From Candidatus Eiseniibacteriota bacterium (GTDB lineage Bacteria > Orphanbacterota > Orphanbacteria > Orphanbacterales > Orphanbacteraceae): a stretch of DNA of 64,000 nucleotides. This document shows, in pieces, positions 42,674-52,416 of this stretch. The DNA lies in assembly GCA_024276995.1 (NCBI GenBank), contig JAJRWB010000050.1, positions 1 to 64,000 of the forward strand, read 5' to 3'. A program made the position numbers and the translations under genes. The notes below the pieces were generated by a model, which saw nothing but the letters and a program-made list of their open reading frames with translations, searched no databases and had not been told where the DNA came from. Position 1 is the stretch's first letter, and every line of letters starts with the position of its first letter.

Positions 42674-44598
42674 AACGTCCCCGGCCGCGCCGCTCGCCCG
42701 GCGACCTCGTCGCGCTGATCGGCATGCCGAACGCCGGGAAGACCTCCGTTTTCAACGCCCTCACCCATTCGAATTACCAGACGGTGAACTACCCCGGATC
42801 GACGGTCGACTACTCGGTCGGCTCGATGACCTTGGGGGAACGAAAGCTCCGCGTCATGGACGTGCCGGGGATCACCAGCCTCACACCGCAATCGCAAGAT
42901 GAGAACGTGGCGATCCAGGCGCTCTTCGGCGAATCACCCCACGGTCTTCCGGCGCTCTATATCTGCGTGGCCGACGCGACGCAGCTCGATCGCCATCTCT
43001 ACCTCGCCCGGCGGCTGATCGACAGCGGGTTCAACGTAGCGATCGTCGTCACCATGGGGGACATCCTCCGGCACAGAAAGGGGATGGTTTTCGACCACGG
43101 GAAGCTCGGCGACGAGATCGGCTGCCCGGTGATTCCGATGGACGGGAGAACGGGGGAAGGGTCGGATGCGCTGAAGGAGGCGATCGGCGCGGTGATCGAC
43201 AAGGGTCACTCGGGAAGCGCCGAGGTACCCTCCAGGCCGTCGCCCGACGAGATCTCCGCCCAGTATGTCCGCCTCCGGGAACTGACCTCCCGGGCGATCG
43301 GTCCGCTGCCCGGGGCGAAGGCGCCGAAGGACGGTCTCGCCCTGAGCGGAATCGACGGGCTCACCGCGGCGCTCGACCGGTGGTTTCTCCACCCCGTTCT
43401 CGGACTCGTTCTCTTCATGCTGATCATGGCCGCGCTGTTCACTTCAATCTTCTGGCTCGCCCAGCCGGTGATGGATATGGTGGACCGGCTCTTTTCGGCG
43501 GCGTCCACCGGGCTGATCGAGGCGTTCCCCGGCAACTGGGTCGTCCGGCTCCTCGCCGACGGCGTGATCCTCGGCACCGGCGCGGTGGCGGTGTTCCTCC
43601 CGCAGATCATCATCCTCTTCATGATCCTCGGCTTTCTCGAAGACTCGGGCTATCTCGCCCGCGGCGCGATGATCGTCGACCGCTCGATGCGCTCGGTGGG
43701 GCTCAGCGGCCGTTCGTTCGTGCCGATCCTTTCCGGGTTCGCCTGCGCCATTCCGGCGATGATGGCGTCCCGCGCCATACCGAGCCGGCGGGAGCGGCTG
43801 ATGACCATTCTGATCTTGCCGCTCATGCTCTGCAGCGCGCGCCTTCCCGTTTACGGACTGCTCGTCGCTTTCCTCACGCCGCCGGGCAAGCCGTGGGTCG
43901 GGGGACTCACCCTCACGGCGCTTTATGTGTTCAGCGCCACCACGGGGCTCGTGGGCGGCTCGATCGTGGGAGGGCTGATGGGGCTCAAGCAGAGAAGGGC
44001 GACACTTCTTCTCGAACTTCCCGCCCTGAGACGGCCGAAAATGAAGGTCGTTCTCATCACCACGATGCACAGGACGAAGGCATACATCCAGAAGGCGGGG
44101 ACGGCGATCCTGGTGATCGCCGTGGTGCTTTGGGCGCTCACGAATCTGCCCGTAAGCGACGGCGCCGCCGCGGAGCGGATCACCAACTCGTACGCGGCGA
44201 AACTGGGACAGTGGATGGAGCCGGTGATGGAGCCGATCGGTCTCGACTGGCGCGTCGGCGTGGCACTCATCTGCGCCTTCGCCGCGCGGGAAGTGTTCGT
44301 CAGCGCCCTCGCCCTCATGCTGATGGTGTCGAGCGGCGACACCCTGCGCGAACCGCTCCTCCTCGCCATGCGCGAGGCGACGCGCGCCGACGGAACGAAG
44401 CTGTTCACCGTCGCCACTTGCGCCGGGATCATCATCTATTTCGTCTTCGCCCTCCAATGTATGGCGACCCTCGCCGTATGCCGCAAGGAAACGGGGAGCT
44501 GGCGGATTCCGGTCTTCCAACTCGTGGTGTACAACCTCCTCGGCTACGGTCTCGCCGTGGTGACGGTGCACGGCCTGCGCTTCCTCGGGGTGGCGTGA
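42637..44598 (+). CDS. feoB: Ferrous iron transporter FeoB
   Basis: 653 residues from the ATG at 42637 with GGGGGAGG before it. Cytoplasmic G domain: G1 GMPNAGKTS (29-37), G3 DVPG (75-78), G4 position reads TMGD (139-142) where FeoB normally has NMxD. Membrane part has the Gate motifs (ILSGFACAIPAMMASRAIP and LPLMLCSARLPVYGLL). It imports Fe2+ in a GTP-dependent way. The Thr for Asn in G4 should weaken guanine specificity. It is shorter than many FeoB proteins, which is normal without the C-terminal extension. Its stop overlaps the next start (TGATG). Confidence 0.93.
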   Translation: MYQSMRAAEDQLKRPRPRRSPGDLVALIGMPNAGKTSVFNALTHSNYQTVNYPGSTVDYSVGSMTLGERKLRVMDVPGITSLTPQSQDENVAIQALFGESPHGLPALYICVADATQLDRHLYLARRLIDSGFNVAIVVTMGDILRHRKGMVFDHGKLGDEIGCPVIPMDGRTGEGSDALKEAIGAVIDKGHSGSAEVPSRPSPDEISAQYVRLRELTSRAIGPLPGAKAPKDGLALSGIDGLTAALDRWFLHPVLGLVLFMLIMAALFTSIFWLAQPVMDMVDRLFSAASTGLIEAFPGNWVVRLLADGVILGTGAVAVFLPQIIILFMILGFLEDSGYLARGAMIVDRSMRSVGLSGRSFVPILSGFACAIPAMMASRAIPSRRERLMTILILPLMLCSARLPVYGLLVAFLTPPGKPWVGGLTLTALYVFSATTGLVGGSIVGGLMGLKQRRATLLLELPALRRPKMKVVLITTMHRTKAYIQKAGTAILVIAVVLWALTNLPVSDGAAAERITNSYAAKLGQWMEPVMEPIGLDWRVGVALICAFAAREVFVSALALMLMVSSGDTLREPLLLAMREATRADGTKLFTVATCAGIIIYFVFALQCMATLAVCRKETGSWRIPVFQLVVYNLLGYGLAVVTVHGLRFLGVA

Positions 44599-45671
44599 TG
44601 GCGGGTTCGCCGGCGAAATGGCTCTCCGGCACCACCGGCGTCCGGCGGTTTCGCGTCTTCCGCGTTCGCATCGCCGTGCAGGGTGCCTTTGCACTCCTGT
44701 GCGTCTTTCTCGGTTTCCGTTTCGCCCGTTTTCTCGATGCGGCGCGCGCCGGCGCGCTCCCACTCCCCGAGCGTCCGCCCGGCGTCGAGGGCTTCCTCCC
44801 GATCAGCGGCATCATGGGAGTGGTCGACTGGTTCCACATGGGCGAACTGAACCGGATCCACCCGGCGGCGACGATGCTCGTGGTCATCTTCGTCGCGATG
44901 TCGTTCCTGCTTCGCAAGGCGTTCTGCTCGTGGGTCTGCCCGGTGGGATTCTTTTCGGAACTTCTCGCCCGGCTCGGCCAGCGGCTCTTCCGGCGCAATT
45001 TCAGGCCGTGGCCGTGGCTCGACGCGGTTCTCCGGTCGCTCAAGTACGTGCTCCTCGCGTTCTTTCTCCAGGCGATCTTCCGGATGACGCCCGGGGCGCT
45101 CCGATCGTTCATCGAATCGCCCTACAACCGGGTCTCCGACGTGAAGATGTACCTCTTCTTCGCCGAGATCGGTTCCACCGCGGCGATCGTTCTCCTTTTC
45201 CTCGCCGTCGGATCGGTTTTCATCAACGGTTTCTGGTGCCGCTATCTTTGTCCTTACGGCGCGCTCCTCGGGGCGTTCTCCTTCCTTTCCCCCGCGAAGA
45301 TCCGAAGAGACGGCGAAATCTGCATCGACTGCGGGCTTTGCGACAAAGTGTGCATGGCGCGCCTTCCGGTATCGAAGAAGATGAAGATCCAAAGCGCCGA
45401 ATGCACGGGATGCCTCGACTGCGTCGCCGTCTGCCCCGTCGGAGGGAGCCTCGACATGGCAGCGGGCGGAAGGAAGCTCCCACCTCTCTTTTTCGCGGCG
45501 GCGGTGGTGATCCTCTTCCTCGCCGGTTACACCGCCTCCCGCGCCGGCGGTGCCTGGAAGAACGGGATCGGCGACGACGAGTATGTCCGCCGCATCACCG
45601 AACTCGACTCTCCCGCGTACGGCCACCCGGGGGCGGCGGGAGGGGCCGGGAGGCGCGGGAACGCCCGCTGA
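44598..45671 (+). CDS. Membrane polyferredoxin (NapH/CcoG-like)
   Basis: 357 residues with about five transmembrane helices. Membrane-loop motifs CSWVCPVGFF and CRYLCPYGALLG are followed by two 4Fe-4S sites (CIDCGLCDKVC and CTGCLDCVAVCP). Proteins of this kind pass electrons across or near the membrane, as in NapH or NosR. It overlaps feoB by one base, so a link to iron reduction or uptake is likely. No ligand for a substrate is visible. Confidence 0.85.
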   Translation: MAGSPAKWLSGTTGVRRFRVFRVRIAVQGAFALLCVFLGFRFARFLDAARAGALPLPERPPGVEGFLPISGIMGVVDWFHMGELNRIHPAATMLVVIFVAMSFLLRKAFCSWVCPVGFFSELLARLGQRLFRRNFRPWPWLDAVLRSLKYVLLAFFLQAIFRMTPGALRSFIESPYNRVSDVKMYLFFAEIGSTAAIVLLFLAVGSVFINGFWCRYLCPYGALLGAFSFLSPAKIRRDGEICIDCGLCDKVCMARLPVSKKMKIQSAECTGCLDCVAVCPVGGSLDMAAGGRKLPPLFFAAAVVILFLAGYTASRAGGAWKNGIGDDEYVRRITELDSPAYGHPGAAGGAGRRGNAR

Positions 45672-45729
45672 CCGACGGAACCCGCCGCGCCCGGAGCAGC
45701 CGACCACGCCCTGTTTCCCGTGAGAGAAG

Positions 45730-45757
45730 TTGCTTTCATCTCGGGCTGATCTATAAT
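45730..45757 (+). promoter_or_regulatory. Promoter of the membrane phosphodiesterase gene
   Basis: TTGCTT (45730-45735), 16-bp spacer, TATAAT (45752-45757). Start near 45764 excludes the GTG at 45769 as a practical start and favours the ATG at 45793 with AAGGAG. Confidence 0.6.
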
Positions 45758-45792
45758 CGTCCCGTGTTGTGAACAAGGAGAAGTCGGCCGCC

Positions 45793-47613
45793 ATGCAAAA
45801 GTCGATCACCCGGATCGCTCTTCTTTGGGGACTCGCTTTCGGGTTCCTCGAGATCGCCTATTTCAGCAGCGCCAACGAGGCGTTTCCCGTGGCGCCGTCA
45901 CACTTCGTCGCCGCGCTCATCCTCGGCGCCGGTTGGGCGGCGGCGGCGTACATCGCCGGGCGGGCGGCGCTCCTCGTGAGCCGCCGCGGGGCAAAGGGGG
46001 GGGAATCGATCGCCTCCCTCCTCGCAGGCCCGTGGCTTCTCCTCACGATTCTCGCCCTTTCCCATCACCGTTATAGGACCGATTTCTTCATCCGCGGCAT
46101 GGCGAAGAATTTCGTCTCCCTGGCGATCATCGCCGTGTCGATCATCCTTTTCATCGCCTTTCATCGTCTCCTCGCATCACGCAGGAAGAGCGCACCGGGC
46201 GTGATCCTCGCCGCCGGCGCTCTACTCGCCGTGGTGGGGGTTTTTCTTCTCGTTACCGCGCACCTGCCGGAGTTTCCCGTCCTTCCGGAAGATGTCAACC
46301 CCGTGGCGGAAGCGGGGGGCGTGAGGGACACGGGGTTGAGAGTTCTTCTCGTCGGCATCGACGGGGGGCCATGGAAGATGCTCGATCCGCTGATGAAGCG
46401 GGGGAAGATGCCGAACCTCGCGAGAATCGTCTCGCAGGGTGTGACCGCTTCGATGGAGAACGTGGTGCCCACCTACTCGCCCCCCATCTGGACGAGCATC
46501 GCCACGGGGAAAACCTCCGCGAAGCACGGCATCCACGATCATGTCCAGACGGTGCTTCCCCTCGGCCTCCCCACCGTGCCTTACAAGGTGCGGGCGTTGA
46601 GAACGCTCACCATCCCGGCGAGAAAGGTGCTCCGCCTGTCGGATGCCGTGTTCCACTATGCGACGGCTTTCTCTCTTTCCGGCCACGTGCGGGCGCGGCG
46701 GATTTGGGACATCCTCGAGGAGCAGGGGTTTCCCACCGTGGTGGTCGACTGGTACATCACTTTCCCTGTGGAGAACAAGATCGGCATCCACGTATCCGAT
46801 CACTTCCACCTTCACAGGGGAAAGACCTCTTCGATTCCCGGGTTGATCTTTCCCCGCTCACTCGCCGAGCCGTTCGAGAAGATGATCATCGAGCCGGACG
46901 AGCTTCCCGGGGAGAAGATCGATTACCTCCTCGATCTCGACGGCCTCGACGCGCAAGGTCGGAGGAAGCTGGAGGAAGAGTTTCCCGACTGGTTCACCAT
47001 GGTGCGCGGCGGAATGGCGAGGGATCTCACGCACAAGGCGATCATCGAAGCGGCGCTCCCGAAAGAGCCGGACTGGCGTTTCGCCGCCGTCTATTTTCGG
47101 GCCATGGACAATATGCACCACGCTTCATGGCAGTACAACGATCTTCCCGGCGGCGATCTCGATGAGCATCCCGAACGGCGTTTCCGCAACGCCGTGCGAC
47201 GGTATTACGAACATTGCGACGATCTCCTTTCCGAGCTGGCGACATACGTCGATTCGAACACGGTGGTGATCGTCAATTCCGACCATGGTTGGGAGAACGC
47301 GGCGGTGGGCCACAACTTCGGTCCCGACGGCTTCTTCGTCATGGCGGGTGGACCGACGAAGGGCGGGACGGAAAGAAGAAAGATTCACATCTATGACGTC
47401 ACGCCGACGGTCCTCGCGCTCCTCGGTTTCCCCGTGGCGCAGGACATGGACGGGACGGTCGCGTCCGATCTCGTGGCACCCGACTTCTGGCGCGAATTCC
47501 CCGTTCGTGAAATCCCCACGTACGAAAGGGCGAAGACGAGCAGGGCCACCGCCGACATCGAGATGGATGAAGAGACGGTCAAGGAACTGAAGGCGCTCGG
47601 ATACATCAACTGA
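45793..47613 (+). CDS. Membrane-bound alkaline phosphatase-superfamily phosphodiesterase
   Basis: 606 residues. Four or five N-terminal transmembrane helices (to about 165) are followed by an alkaline phosphatase-like catalytic domain: LLVGIDGGPWKMLDPL with the first metal Asp, PIWTSIATGKTSAKHGIHD with the Thr nucleophile, AVYFRAMDNMHH and VNSDHGWENAAVGHNFGPDG for the remaining ligands. It is a type I phosphodiesterase/nucleotide pyrophosphatase relative; the target could be a nucleotide, phospholipid or glycan phosphate. It has its own promoter and is not clearly part of the feo operon. Confidence 0.85.
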   Translation: MQKSITRIALLWGLAFGFLEIAYFSSANEAFPVAPSHFVAALILGAGWAAAAYIAGRAALLVSRRGAKGGESIASLLAGPWLLLTILALSHHRYRTDFFIRGMAKNFVSLAIIAVSIILFIAFHRLLASRRKSAPGVILAAGALLAVVGVFLLVTAHLPEFPVLPEDVNPVAEAGGVRDTGLRVLLVGIDGGPWKMLDPLMKRGKMPNLARIVSQGVTASMENVVPTYSPPIWTSIATGKTSAKHGIHDHVQTVLPLGLPTVPYKVRALRTLTIPARKVLRLSDAVFHYATAFSLSGHVRARRIWDILEEQGFPTVVVDWYITFPVENKIGIHVSDHFHLHRGKTSSIPGLIFPRSLAEPFEKMIIEPDELPGEKIDYLLDLDGLDAQGRRKLEEEFPDWFTMVRGGMARDLTHKAIIEAALPKEPDWRFAAVYFRAMDNMHHASWQYNDLPGGDLDEHPERRFRNAVRRYYEHCDDLLSELATYVDSNTVVIVNSDHGWENAAVGHNFGPDGFFVMAGGPTKGGTERRKIHIYDVTPTVLALLGFPVAQDMDGTVASDLVAPDFWREFPVREIPTYERAKTSRATADIEMDEETVKELKALGYIN

Positions 47614-47680
47614 TCGGCCGCCCTCCCCTCGAAACGTGCTGCCGCGAGTTCTTCGACGGGGAACGGCCGGAGGCAGACCG

Positions 47681-49066
47681 ATGACCGGTCCACAAAAACG
47701 GCGCTTCACGGCGTCCATCACGGCGCCACGCCTCTTCGCCGGCTCGTTCCTCCTCCTGATTCTCGCGGGCACCGCGGCGCTGAGTTCTCTTCCCGGGCTC
47801 TACACCGGTGATCGTCTCTCACGGCTCGACGCGCTTTTCACGGCGACGAGCGCGGTGTGCGTCACCGGACTCACCGTGTCCGACACGGCGACGGCGTTCA
47901 CGCCGGCCGGGCAGGCGGTGATTCTCCTGCTTATACAGCTCGGCGGCCTCGGGATCATCACGTTCAGCACGGCGATCATTCTCGCCCTGGGCAAACGGAT
48001 CTCCCTCGGTGTGGAGGAGGCGGCGGGCGCATCCACCGGGGCGGCGTTTCGCATCGATTACAGGCGACTCACGCGGAACGTCGTTCTCTCCACGGCGGTG
48101 CTCGAGACGGCGGGAGCGCTCGTCCTCTACGCCCTCTGGCGCGGTCGCACCGACGGCTCGCCGGCATGGCACGCCCTTTTCCAGTCGGTGAGCGCCTTTT
48201 GCAACGCCGGGTTTTCCACCTTCTCCGACTCCCTCTCGTCGTTCCGCACCGAACCGGCGGCGCTCGGCACGATCATGTTCCTCATCGTGATCGGTGGAAT
48301 CGGTTTTCCCGTCCTCTCGGAAATCTTCCTCGAACGGCGCCGCACGGCCGGTCGCGCCGGGCGAACCCTTTCTTTGCACGCGCGGATCGTGCTCGTCACC
48401 ACGACGCTCCTCCTTCTCGTCGGGGGGGCGATGTACAGCCGCTTCGAATGGAACGTCGCCTTCAGCAGCCTCTCGGCCCCCGAAAAGCTCGTGAACGGCC
48501 TGTTCATGAGCGTCACCGCCCGAACGGCCGGCTTCAACACGATCGACTACGCCGACGCTTCGGACAGCAGCGTTTTCCTCACCACGATCCTCATGTTCAT
48601 CGGCGGCTCACCCGGTTCCACCGCGGGCGGCGTGAAGACCACCACCGTGGCGATCCTCCTTCTCATCGCCCTTTCCCGCTTGAGGGGGCGCGGGATCACG
48701 AGCGTGTCGGGCCGATCGGTGCCCGAAGAGACGAACCAGCGGGCGGTCGGCCTCTGTGTCGCCGCGTTCATCATTCTCGCCGCCGCCGTGTTCGTCTTCA
48801 CCGCATCCGAAATCGGTTTCGTGTCGCACAGGGAGAGCGCCGGCAGTTTCGTGAAGTATCTTTTCGAAGCGACGAGCGCGTTCAACACGGTGGGTCTTTC
48901 CCTCGGCGTGACCGGAGATCTCTCCCCGGTCGGACGGGGCCTTGTCATTTTTCTCATGTTCCTCGGCCGGGTGGGGCCTCTCACCTTCGCGTCGGCGATC
49001 GCACTGCGCCGACCGACGGCGCGGTACGAGTTTCGCTATTCGTACGAGGACGTGATCATCGGATGA
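47681..49066 (+). CDS. Potassium transporter subunit TrkH/KtrB
   Basis: 461 residues with the four pore loops of the SKT family, each with the selectivity glycine (TSAVCVTGLTV, SVSAFCNAGFST, SVTARTAGFNTI, ATSAFNTVGLSL). Start chosen at the ATG with GGAGG eight bases upstream. It conducts K+ under control of the TrkA/KtrA subunit encoded 13 bp downstream. Length is closer to KtrB than to TrkH. Confidence 0.93.
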   Translation: MTGPQKRRFTASITAPRLFAGSFLLLILAGTAALSSLPGLYTGDRLSRLDALFTATSAVCVTGLTVSDTATAFTPAGQAVILLLIQLGGLGIITFSTAIILALGKRISLGVEEAAGASTGAAFRIDYRRLTRNVVLSTAVLETAGALVLYALWRGRTDGSPAWHALFQSVSAFCNAGFSTFSDSLSSFRTEPAALGTIMFLIVIGGIGFPVLSEIFLERRRTAGRAGRTLSLHARIVLVTTTLLLLVGGAMYSRFEWNVAFSSLSAPEKLVNGLFMSVTARTAGFNTIDYADASDSSVFLTTILMFIGGSPGSTAGGVKTTTVAILLLIALSRLRGRGITSVSGRSVPEETNQRAVGLCVAAFIILAAAVFVFTASEIGFVSHRESAGSFVKYLFEATSAFNTVGLSLGVTGDLSPVGRGLVIFLMFLGRVGPLTFASAIALRRPTARYEFRYSYEDVIIG

Positions 49067-49079
49067 TGGGAGTTCAGCC

Positions 49080-49736
49080 ATGAAACGGATTATCGTGATC
49101 GGCTTGGGGAGTTTCGGAATGAGCGTGGCGAAAACGCTTCACGACCTGGGCCAGGAAGTGATCGCCCTCGATGTCGCGGGACGGATCGTCGACCAAGCGG
49201 CGGCGCACGTCACGCGGGCCGCCGTGGGGGATGGGAAGGATCCGGACACCCTCGAGCAGATCGGCGCCGCAAACGCGAACCTCGCCGTTGTGAGCACGGG
49301 CGACGATATCGCCGAAAGCGTGCTCGCCACCATGGCGCTCAAAGATCTCGGCGTGAAGGAGATCTACGCGAAGGTGATCTCCGAAAACCACGCCAGGGTG
49401 ATGGAAAAGATGGGCGTCACGGAGACGATCTTTCCCGAAAAGGATACGGGCGAACGACTCGGAAAGCGCGTGGCGAGCCGGTGGGTGCTGAACTACGTCG
49501 AGGTGACCCCCGGCTTCAACATCCAGGAGATGGCGGTGCCCCACGGCTGGATCAAGAAGCCCCTTCGAGAATTGGAGCTCCCGAAAAAGTACCGCATTTC
49601 CGTCGTGGCGGTTCACGACGTTCTCACCGACACGATCTCCACGATTCCCGACCCCGACAGGATCCTTCACGACTCCGACACCCTTCTCGTGGCGGGAAGG
49701 GAGGAGGATCTCGCGAAGCTGGCCGATCTGAAATAG
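49080..49736 (+). CDS. Potassium channel regulator TrkA/KtrA
   Basis: 218 residues: RCK N-lobe with the nucleotide motif IGLGSFGMSVAKTL and an acidic strand end IALD, and a C-terminal RCK_C domain (NIQEMAVPHGWIKKPL to TLLVAGREEDLAKL). It binds ATP/ADP or NAD(H) to gate the adjacent TrkH/KtrB. Translational spacing and order are typical. Confidence 0.94.
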   Translation: MKRIIVIGLGSFGMSVAKTLHDLGQEVIALDVAGRIVDQAAAHVTRAAVGDGKDPDTLEQIGAANANLAVVSTGDDIAESVLATMALKDLGVKEIYAKVISENHARVMEKMGVTETIFPEKDTGERLGKRVASRWVLNYVEVTPGFNIQEMAVPHGWIKKPLRELELPKKYRISVVAVHDVLTDTISTIPDPDRILHDSDTLLVAGREEDLAKLADLK

Positions 49737-49752
49737 AGGATAGAGCAAGATA

Positions 49753-49761
49753 TGATATAAT
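49753..49761 (+). promoter_or_regulatory. Extended -10 promoter
   Basis: TGATATAAT is an extended -10 element (TG-n-TATAAT); no good -35 precedes it. It would drive the sorted exoprotein gene at 49869. Confidence 0.45.
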
Positions 49762-49868
49762 CACAGTCGATCCGCGGGCGAATTCGCCGGTGGATCAGCC
49801 TCCCCCAACGGTTCGCGGCCGGACGTCGCGTTCATCGCCGATCGCAACACGAGAAGAGGAGGCCCCCG

Positions 49869-51500
49869 ATGAAACGGTTCACCGCAGAAACATTCCTCCT
49901 TCCCTTCGCGCTCCTGGCGGCGGTGTTCTCCGCACCCGCGCACGGGTCGATCAACCGATCGTTCGACGACGTGGTTCTCACGGGAGACGGTTTCCCCTCC
50001 TTCATGGGTGCGCCCGTCGACTCGCTCTACGTCCTCGCGTGGAACGGCGCGACGTGGTCGGCCGTCCCTTTCCAGATCGACGAAAAACAGGTGATCACCC
50101 TTCTCACCTGTCTGGGCGACTCGATCTACGGCAACATCGATATCGAAACCACCTATGTCTACAGCGGCCCGGAGGGAAACGGTCTCGACGATAACGACGA
50201 GCTCGTCTTCCTCGGCCGCCACGGAGGACTCGACGCCGCCGCCGCGCCTTGGCCGGCGGGCACCGACACGGTCCGGTATCACATCGAGCTTACCGATCCC
50301 GTCCTCGGCGGGACGACGCACGCCTATCTCTTTCGGGCAACGACCCCACCTGTCCCGCCGTCGTCGATCGATCTCGTATCGTACAGTTACACGCCGATCG
50401 ACACGCTCCGCGAGGAGACCACCGTGCTCGGTGAGAGTTACTCGCTCCACTACGGCGCGCGCTGGCGCCTCGATTCCCTCCGCATTCTTTCCGCGGGAGG
50501 GGGCGACGGGACGAACCTGATCGACAGGATGAAGTTCCGCGAAGCGACGAACCTGCCGGACGCAACGGGCGGCGAAACGGAGGAGACGTGGGATCTCTTC
50601 TCCTGTCTCCTCGGGTGCAAGGACGGGCCGGTGCGGGCGATCCGCGAGATCCAGGGCGCCGCGAGCGGGGTGAACACGACGTATATCGCTTTCTTCCTGC
50701 CCGAACATTTCAAGGTGCGGACGAATCTTCGCGTCCACCCGGTGCCGAATATCGTCTCCTTCGTCGACTACCATTCGGCCGCGGCACCGCTCATATGGTA
50801 CAACCCGTACAACCGGTCGGGGATCATCATCGACGGCGTCGCCGACACCCACAGGAACCCCGCACTCGCTCCCTGGGAAATCGTCTCCCACCCCTCGCAC
50901 GGGGCGCTCTTCATCTATCGCGACGAACCGATCCCCCTTCCCGCCGCGAGCCGGTCGTCGTTCTGGTGGGACGATGCCACCTTCGTGGACGCCACGGGGG
51001 ACGACGAACCGGGCCGCTACGGCTCGCCCGGCATCGTCTTCGAGAATGTGTCCGACACCGACACGCCCGGAAACGAAGCGCGCATCGAGATGACGCTCCT
51101 CGCGCTTCCGGCGGGAACAGGGGAGATCGGCGACTCCCTGGCGTGGCTGCTCGCATCACCGATCACGGCGAAGATCACCGTCGAAAAGGGCGCGAGCCCC
51201 ACCGGCGTCGCATCCCCCCCCACATCCTCCACCCGGTCGTCGTGGTCGGTTACGGCCGAGCCGAACCCGTTCAACCCCTCGATCCGGTTCCATGTCGAAG
51301 GGGAGACGATCGGAAGCGCCGGGACGATCCGCATCTTCGACGCCGCCGGGCGCAACGTGAGGACCTTCGCATTCTCGAACCACTCCGCATCTTGGAACGG
51401 CGACGACGACAACGGTAGAGAACTCCCGTCGGGGACATATTTCTACCGCGTCGATTCGGGGGTCGATGTTCGCACCGGGCGCATTGTTCTACTTCGGTGA
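49869..51500 (+). CDS. Sorted secreted protein
   Basis: 543 residues; GAGGAGG six bases before the ATG, signal peptide (TFLLPFALLAAVFSAPAHG). The N-terminal region is rich in FDDVVLTGDGFPSFM and VPFQIDEKQV-type beta-strands that look like a carbohydrate- or ligand-binding fold, followed by several acidic DDNDELVF stretches. Ends AEPNPFNPSIRFH, GRNVRTFAF and RIVLLR, the sorting domain. It follows the potassium genes but has its own -10 element. I do not recognise a catalytic domain. Confidence 0.78.
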   Translation: MKRFTAETFLLPFALLAAVFSAPAHGSINRSFDDVVLTGDGFPSFMGAPVDSLYVLAWNGATWSAVPFQIDEKQVITLLTCLGDSIYGNIDIETTYVYSGPEGNGLDDNDELVFLGRHGGLDAAAAPWPAGTDTVRYHIELTDPVLGGTTHAYLFRATTPPVPPSSIDLVSYSYTPIDTLREETTVLGESYSLHYGARWRLDSLRILSAGGGDGTNLIDRMKFREATNLPDATGGETEETWDLFSCLLGCKDGPVRAIREIQGAASGVNTTYIAFFLPEHFKVRTNLRVHPVPNIVSFVDYHSAAAPLIWYNPYNRSGIIIDGVADTHRNPALAPWEIVSHPSHGALFIYRDEPIPLPAASRSSFWWDDATFVDATGDDEPGRYGSPGIVFENVSDTDTPGNEARIEMTLLALPAGTGEIGDSLAWLLASPITAKITVEKGASPTGVASPPTSSTRSSWSVTAEPNPFNPSIRFHVEGETIGSAGTIRIFDAAGRNVRTFAFSNHSASWNGDDDNGRELPSGTYFYRVDSGVDVRTGRIVLLR

Positions 51501-51597
51501 GACACGCGGAACGAACCGGAGATTCTTCCCTCGCGCGGCGCCGATTGCCGATATACTCTATCGACGTCGGAATCGCTCACACCCATGAACCGGACGA

Positions 51598-52416
51598 TTG
51601 ACCACCGGGAGGACGGCCCTGCGCAAGTTGAATCGACAAAAGAAACACGGCTGCAGTTTCATCGGGTGTCTTCACCTCCTTCCCCTTCCCGGGAGCGCCG
51701 GTTGGAAGGGGAGTATGGCGGCGGTGATCGACACCTGCTTGAAAGAGGCGGAGATTTATGTCGAAAACGGCGCCGACGGGCTGATCGTCGAAAACACCCA
51801 CGACACGCCCTACCTGAAGCGGACCGTCGATCCGGGAACCGTCGCGGGCTGCGCCGTGGCGGCCGGTGCGGTGCGCGAACGTTTCGACGTTCCGATCGGC
51901 CTCCAGATTCTTGCGGGGGCGAATCTTGCCGCACTCGAAACGGCGGCGACGTGTGATCTCGATTTTATTCGGGTCGAAGGTTTCGCGTACGCCCACGTGG
52001 CGGACGAGGGGATCATCGAAGGGGACGCGGGGAAGCTGCTCCGCCGGCGCGCCCACCTCGGCTGCGAACAGATCGAGATCTGGGCGGACGCGAAGAAGAA
52101 ACACTCCTCCCACGCGATCACATCCGACCTTTCGATCGCCGAGATCGCCAAGGGATATCTCTTCTTCGGAGCGGACGGGGTGATCGTCACGGGAGGACAC
52201 ACCGGGGAGGCGGCGAGCGCTGATGATGTTCGGTCGGTCTCACGGCTCGGCGCGTACACGATCGTCGGGTCGGGTATCACCACGAAGAACATCGCGGAAA
52301 CGGCGTCGATCGCCGACGCACTGATCGTCGGCTCGGCGTGCAAGAAAGACGGTCGCTGGGAGTCGGAAGTGGACGCCGGCCGGGTGCGCGACCTGCTCGA
52401 CGCGATGAACCGGTGA
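51598..52416 (+). CDS. BtpA/SgcQ-family (COG0434) protein
   Basis: 272 residues with a TIM-barrel-like pattern: GCLHLLPLPGSAGWKGSM, ADGLIVENTHDTPYL, QILAGANLAALETA, DFIRVEGFAYAHVADEG and VIVTGGHTGEAAS. COG0434 members include BtpA (photosystem I biogenesis) and SgcQ; the enzymatic role is unsettled. The start is uncertain: TTG at 51598 has no ribosome site, and TTG or CTG codons near 51620 follow GGGAGG. Its stop overlaps the start of a PfkB kinase gene (GTGA), so the two act together, probably on a phosphorylated sugar or nucleoside. Confidence 0.85.
   Translation: MTTGRTALRKLNRQKKHGCSFIGCLHLLPLPGSAGWKGSMAAVIDTCLKEAEIYVENGADGLIVENTHDTPYLKRTVDPGTVAGCAVAAGAVRERFDVPIGLQILAGANLAALETAATCDLDFIRVEGFAYAHVADEGIIEGDAGKLLRRRAHLGCEQIEIWADAKKKHSSHAITSDLSIAEIAKGYLFFGADGVIVTGGHTGEAASADDVRSVSRLGAYTIVGSGITTKNIAETASIADALIVGSACKKDGRWESEVDAGRVRDLLDAMNR

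Noticed and set aside
45769-45792. GTG start of the phosphodiesterase
   Set aside because: It lies about 5 nt from the predicted transcription start and has no ribosome site. The ATG at 45793 follows AAGGAG.
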